Origin: Flavobacteriales bacterium
GTDB taxonomy: Bacteria; Bacteroidota; Bacteroidia; Flavobacteriales_F; PHOS-HE28
Length of the DNA stretch: 64,000 nt
NCBI GenBank assembly: GCA_016721825.1
Contig: JADKHI010000002.1
Coordinates: forward strand, 310,001 to 374,000
Reading direction: 5' to 3'
Each line of letters starts with the position of its first letter. Position 1 is the stretch's first letter. Below the pieces are notes generated by a model. It was given only the letters and a program-made list of their open reading frames with translations. It did not search any database and was not told the origin of the DNA. A program made the translations under genes and the position numbers. Positions 61,827-64,000 of the stretch are shown here, in pieces.

Positions 61827-63323
61827 CTAGGGTGTGAACTCGTAGCACCCCACATCCGGCGACGCATCGCGGGCATCGCCGTCGAGGTCATCGAAGACGC
61901 CCGTTCCGGCAAAGCCCTTGTCCACAGCGAAAGCGTTGACGCTGCCCAAGTGGAAGTCGGCTGCGCCAACATCCGTAAAGCCGGGGTTTTGGTTCCGCCA
62001 GATGGTCAACTGGTCTGGGAAAGGCACGGTGTCGTTGGTGGGCTGGTCAGTGCGTAGGATGCAGTTACGGAACGTGTAGTCAGCCGCATTTCCCGGGTCC
62101 AGTTCGATGAGGAACTCGTTGGTATTTCCTCCCTCCACGATCATGTTCCGGAACGAACTGGTGAAGATCTCGCGCACCTGCAGCACGCTGTTGATCAGGT
62201 CCTCGTAGGTGTTCGTCATCACGAATGCCGGGCTGTTGCGGATGGCACCTGACACGTTCCAGTAGTTCGCTACGGTGATGAAGTTGAAGTCGTACTGCCC
62301 ACCGCCGGTGAGTGCCACGCTGTACTGACCACAATCGGCGAACAGGGTGTTGGTGGCTGTCACCCGGTAGTTGCGGCTCAATAGCCCGGCAGCGGAACAG
62401 CCCCGGATGCTCACCTTGTCCAAGATCAGCTTGGCCTCGCTGGTAGCGGCATTCGGGTAGTAGGGGAAGTTCTCGCACTGGATGCCTACAAGCGCGTTGC
62501 GGATGTCACAGTTGCGGAACTCGTTGTCCTGGCCGGCCGCACCGTCGTTGATCCAGATGCGTTCCCATTGGCCGGGCACGTCCTGGTACTGCGGCTCCAA
62601 ACGGTCGCCCTGGAAGGCGATGCGGTCATCAGGCTGGCCCAAGGCCTGGATCCGTCCGAACCGGTAGATCCACAGACCGCCGCCGCCATGCACGTACACC
62701 CGCACGCCAGGGTCGATGATCAGGGTGCTGCACGAGTCCACCACGCCATAGCCGTAGATCACGTAGGGCTTGTCGTTCGGCCAGGTGACCGTTTCGCAGA
62801 TCACGTTGCCGTCATCATCCTCACCGGCAATGATGCTATACTTCGGCAAGCCCCCGCCACCAGCGTCAGGATAGAAGAAGTGCGCGTCCTGGCCCCAGGC
62901 GGTCAACAGCACTTCCTGGTCGTTACCGTTGGTGTTGAACAGGATATGATCCTCGATGATGAAGGGGTCATCGCTTCCCCCCGGCCCTAAGGTGGCTTCT
63001 ACGAAGATGAAGATGCTGTCGCCCCCGAGGATCTCCACATCGGTGAAGCTGATGCCCGAGGCACCGTCCACGTTGATGCGGAAGGGGGAGGGACTGCCAC
63101 CTTCCAGCGCGACATCGACCTTTACGGCCATATCGCCGGTGTTGCGGGCCACAAAGCGCTTGGTGACCGAGCCGACGGTGGTGAAGATGGTGTCGAAGAG
63201 CACTGAATCCTCGCTGAATTCCAAGGTCACCCCGGAGTCGTCCGTGAACTGCAGGTCCTTGCGGCATCCCACGGAAAGGGCGAGCAGGATGAGCAGGAGG
63301 AGGGGTAGGCGGAGGGTGTGCAA
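61827..63323 (-). CDS. Right-handed beta-helix surface lipoprotein
   Basis: A 498-residue protein with a lipoprotein signal (LPLLLLILLALSVGCRKD). Its N-terminal half has a beta-sandwich (TLEFSEDSVLFDTIFTTVGS) and from about residue 180 a right-handed beta-helix (W-I-Y-R-F-G-R-I-Q-A-L-G-Q-P, R-N-C-D-I-R-N-A-L-V-G-I-Q-C-E, FTSSFRNMIVEGG). Bacteroidota carry many such surface proteins. The start is a TTG at 63323: no ATG/GTG precedes the signal peptide closely, and a CATCTTTG box ends 6 nt upstream, as seen elsewhere. The frame to 63377 lacks these. Confidence 0.78.
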   Translation of the reverse strand: MHTLRLPLLLLILLALSVGCRKDLQFTDDSGVTLEFSEDSVLFDTIFTTVGSVTKRFVARNTGDMAVKVDVALEGGSPSPFRINVDGASGISFTDVEILGGDSIFIFVEATLGPGGSDDPFIIEDHILFNTNGNDQEVLLTAWGQDAHFFYPDAGGGGLPKYSIIAGEDDDGNVICETVTWPNDKPYVIYGYGVVDSCSTLIIDPGVRVYVHGGGGLWIYRFGRIQALGQPDDRIAFQGDRLEPQYQDVPGQWERIWINDGAAGQDNEFRNCDIRNALVGIQCENFPYYPNAATSEAKLILDKVSIRGCSAAGLLSRNYRVTATNTLFADCGQYSVALTGGGQYDFNFITVANYWNVSGAIRNSPAFVMTNTYEDLINSVLQVREIFTSSFRNMIVEGGNTNEFLIELDPGNAADYTFRNCILRTDQPTNDTVPFPDQLTIWRNQNPGFTDVGAADFHLGSVNAFAVDKGFAGTGVFDDLDGDARDASPDVGCYEFTP

Positions 63324-63329
63324 AGCGCG

Positions 63330-63337
63330 CAAAGATG
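63330..63337 (-). promoter_or_regulatory. -7-like box CATCTTTG
   Basis: Six nt before the TTG at 63323; it decides the start of the beta-helix lipoprotein. Confidence 0.45.
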
Positions 63338-63412
63338 GGGTTCCGGCTGTTTGGTACGTTGGCGGAGGAAGGATCATTGCCTTGGAAGGCTTTCAATTCT
63401 CAATGGATCATC

Positions 63413-63420
63413 TATCTTCG
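63413..63420 (+). promoter_or_regulatory. -7 box TATCTTCG before rpmE
   Basis: Twenty nt before the rpmE ATG on the plus strand. Confidence 0.5.
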
Positions 63421-63440
63421 CGGCCCGAAAGCGTCAAGAC

Positions 63441-63755
63441 ATGAAAAAGGGCATTCACCCCGAGAACTACCGCACCGTGGTGTTCAAGGACATGAGCAAC
63501 GAGACCATGTTCCTCGGCAAGAGCTGTGCGAACACCAAGGATATGGTGACCTACGAGGACGGGAACGAGTACCCCCTCATCAAGCTGGACATCAGCAACA
63601 CGTCACACCCCTTCTACACGGGCAAGATGATGCTGATCGACACGGCTGGCCGCGTGGACAAGTTCAAGAAGCGTTTCGCACGCCACACGAGCATCAAGGA
63701 TGGTGCTCCAGCCGCCGAAGCTCCTGCTGAAGCGGGCGCTGACGAAGCGAACTAA
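63441..63755 (+). CDS. rpmE2: 50S ribosomal protein L31 type B
   Basis: A 104-residue ribosomal protein. KKGIHPENYRTVVFKDMSNE opens the type B form, followed by TYEDGNEYPLIKLDISNTSH and FKKRFARHTSIK. It lacks the zinc-binding Cys set of type A L31. An acidic C-terminal Ala/Glu-rich tail is normal for Bacteroidota. ATG 63441 is used; the long frame from 63318 is a shadow. A terminator hairpin follows at 63776. Confidence 0.93.
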   Translation: MKKGIHPENYRTVVFKDMSNETMFLGKSCANTKDMVTYEDGNEYPLIKLDISNTSHPFYTGKMMLIDTAGRVDKFKKRFARHTSIKDGAPAAEAPAEAGADEAN

Positions 63756-63775
63756 GCCTTACAAGGATCTCGAAA

Positions 63776-63806
63776 GGCCCTTCGCCACCCGGCGGAGGGC
63801 TTTTTT
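63776..63806. terminator. Shared terminator between rpmE2 and the probable pdeM
   Basis: GCCCTTCGCC and GGCGGAGGGC pair around a short loop, with one G-T wobble, followed by a run of six T on the plus strand. The stem ends at the convergent gene's stop codon. Confidence 0.75.
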
Positions 63807-64000
63807 CATTGACGGTTGCCCCGCTGTGTGCGCTGCTCACCATGGATGCCGCTCACGTCCACCACCGAGCGCTCGGTCACAGCGAAACAGCGGTCCGTGG
63901 AGGCCGGTTCGATCACGAACAGGCCTGTGGCGGTGCCGAAAGCCGGAAGCACGGCCTGTTCCGGGGCGAACCAGAAGCAGGGCAGCCGTAGGTGCTGCTT
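63806..64000 (-). CDS. Probable PdeM-type ligase-associated endonuclease, 3' part
   Basis: The reverse strand is open from the right edge of the window to a TGA at 63806-63808 (64 residues seen). The sequence includes LRLPCFWFAPEQAVLPAFGT, GLFVIEPASTDRCFAVTERS and V-V-D-V-S-G, which matches the C-terminal part of PdeM-type metallophosphoesterases (ligase-associated DNA damage response endonuclease), especially P-A-F-G-T-x-T-G. The catalytic domain lies outside the window, so the call rests on this tail only. Confidence 0.6.
   Translation of the reverse strand, partial: KQHLRLPCFWFAPEQAVLPAFGTATGLFVIEPASTDRCFAVTERSVVDVSGIHGEQRTQRGNRQ

Noticed and set aside
63809..63991. 60-residue plus-strand ORF at the right edge
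   Set aside because: The opposite strand has a PdeM-like C-terminus in frame to the window edge and shares a terminator with rpmE2.

Overview
The window comes from a high-GC member of the Bacteroidota, most likely a Flavobacteriales-type lineage. The evidence is two GldF/GldG-type permease sets plus a GldA-like ATPase, a GWxTD protein, a DUF6089/PorG-like barrel, a type IX secretion (T9SS) C-terminal domain on a large metallopeptidase, the gldF-gldG next to dnaN arrangement, and a recurrent box of the form TAnnTT(T/C)G. That box resembles the Bacteroidota -7 promoter element and lies a few to about 30 nt before start codons. Recognisable Shine-Dalgarno sites are scarce. Gene density is high and nearly everything is chromosomal core or conserved lineage sequence. 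I see no prophage, no intact insertion sequence and no CRISPR array.

Region by region: 1-5.6 kb is a co-directional run of 12 small genes dominated by seven SRPBCC/START-fold proteins, with two DUF1801 proteins, a GyrI-like domain, a VOC protein and a DoxX-like membrane protein. 5.6-18.3 kb holds phosphoenolpyruvate synthase, a secreted PQQ-type sugar dehydrogenase ending in two dockerin-like repeats, a di-haem cytochrome c peroxidase lipoprotein, an MFS exporter, a GH18 hydrolase, and a conserved protein that looks like a cryptic kinase-fold enzyme. 18.4-26.6 kb holds xerD, aroQ, a GT2 glycosyltransferase, the GWxTD protein, tRNA-Ser(UGA) followed by three hairpins, a metallo-beta-lactamase-fold enzyme and a T9SS metallopeptidase.

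26.7-30.8 kb is the most striking unit. Four reverse-strand genes are chained by 4-nt ATGA overlaps: a C39-like cysteine peptidase, an RLAN/RimK-type ATP-grasp ligase, a GCS2 glutamate-cysteine-ligase-like enzyme and an N-formylglutamate amidohydrolase-like enzyme. Together they look like a peptide or amide bond making and breaking pathway with unknown product. 30.9-35.0 kb is a complete ABC set (GldA-, GldF-, GldG-like plus DUF4340). A paralogous GldF-GldG-DUF4340 set without an ATPase sits at 44.1-47.6 kb beside dnaN. Between them are phenylacetate/beta-oxidation type genes (thiolase, PaaI thioesterase, 3-hydroxyacyl-CoA dehydrogenase), an O6-alkylguanine methyltransferase, DUF2461 and YceI genes.

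47.6-48.3 kb is a gene-free gap with a poly-G tract of about 150 nt, which is probably an assembly or sequencing artefact, and a decayed transposase-like remnant. 48.3-64 kb holds a TPR protein, a DUF62 SAM hydrolase, phoH-purC, a HipA-like kinase/DUF3037 pair, a PorG-like barrel, YggS, a serC-serA-DUF1015 operon, a ferredoxin and LuxC-type acyl-CoA reductase divergent pair, a beta-helix lipoprotein, rpmE type B, and the 3' end of a probable pdeM. All calls are from reading the sequence and family knowledge; no database search was run.
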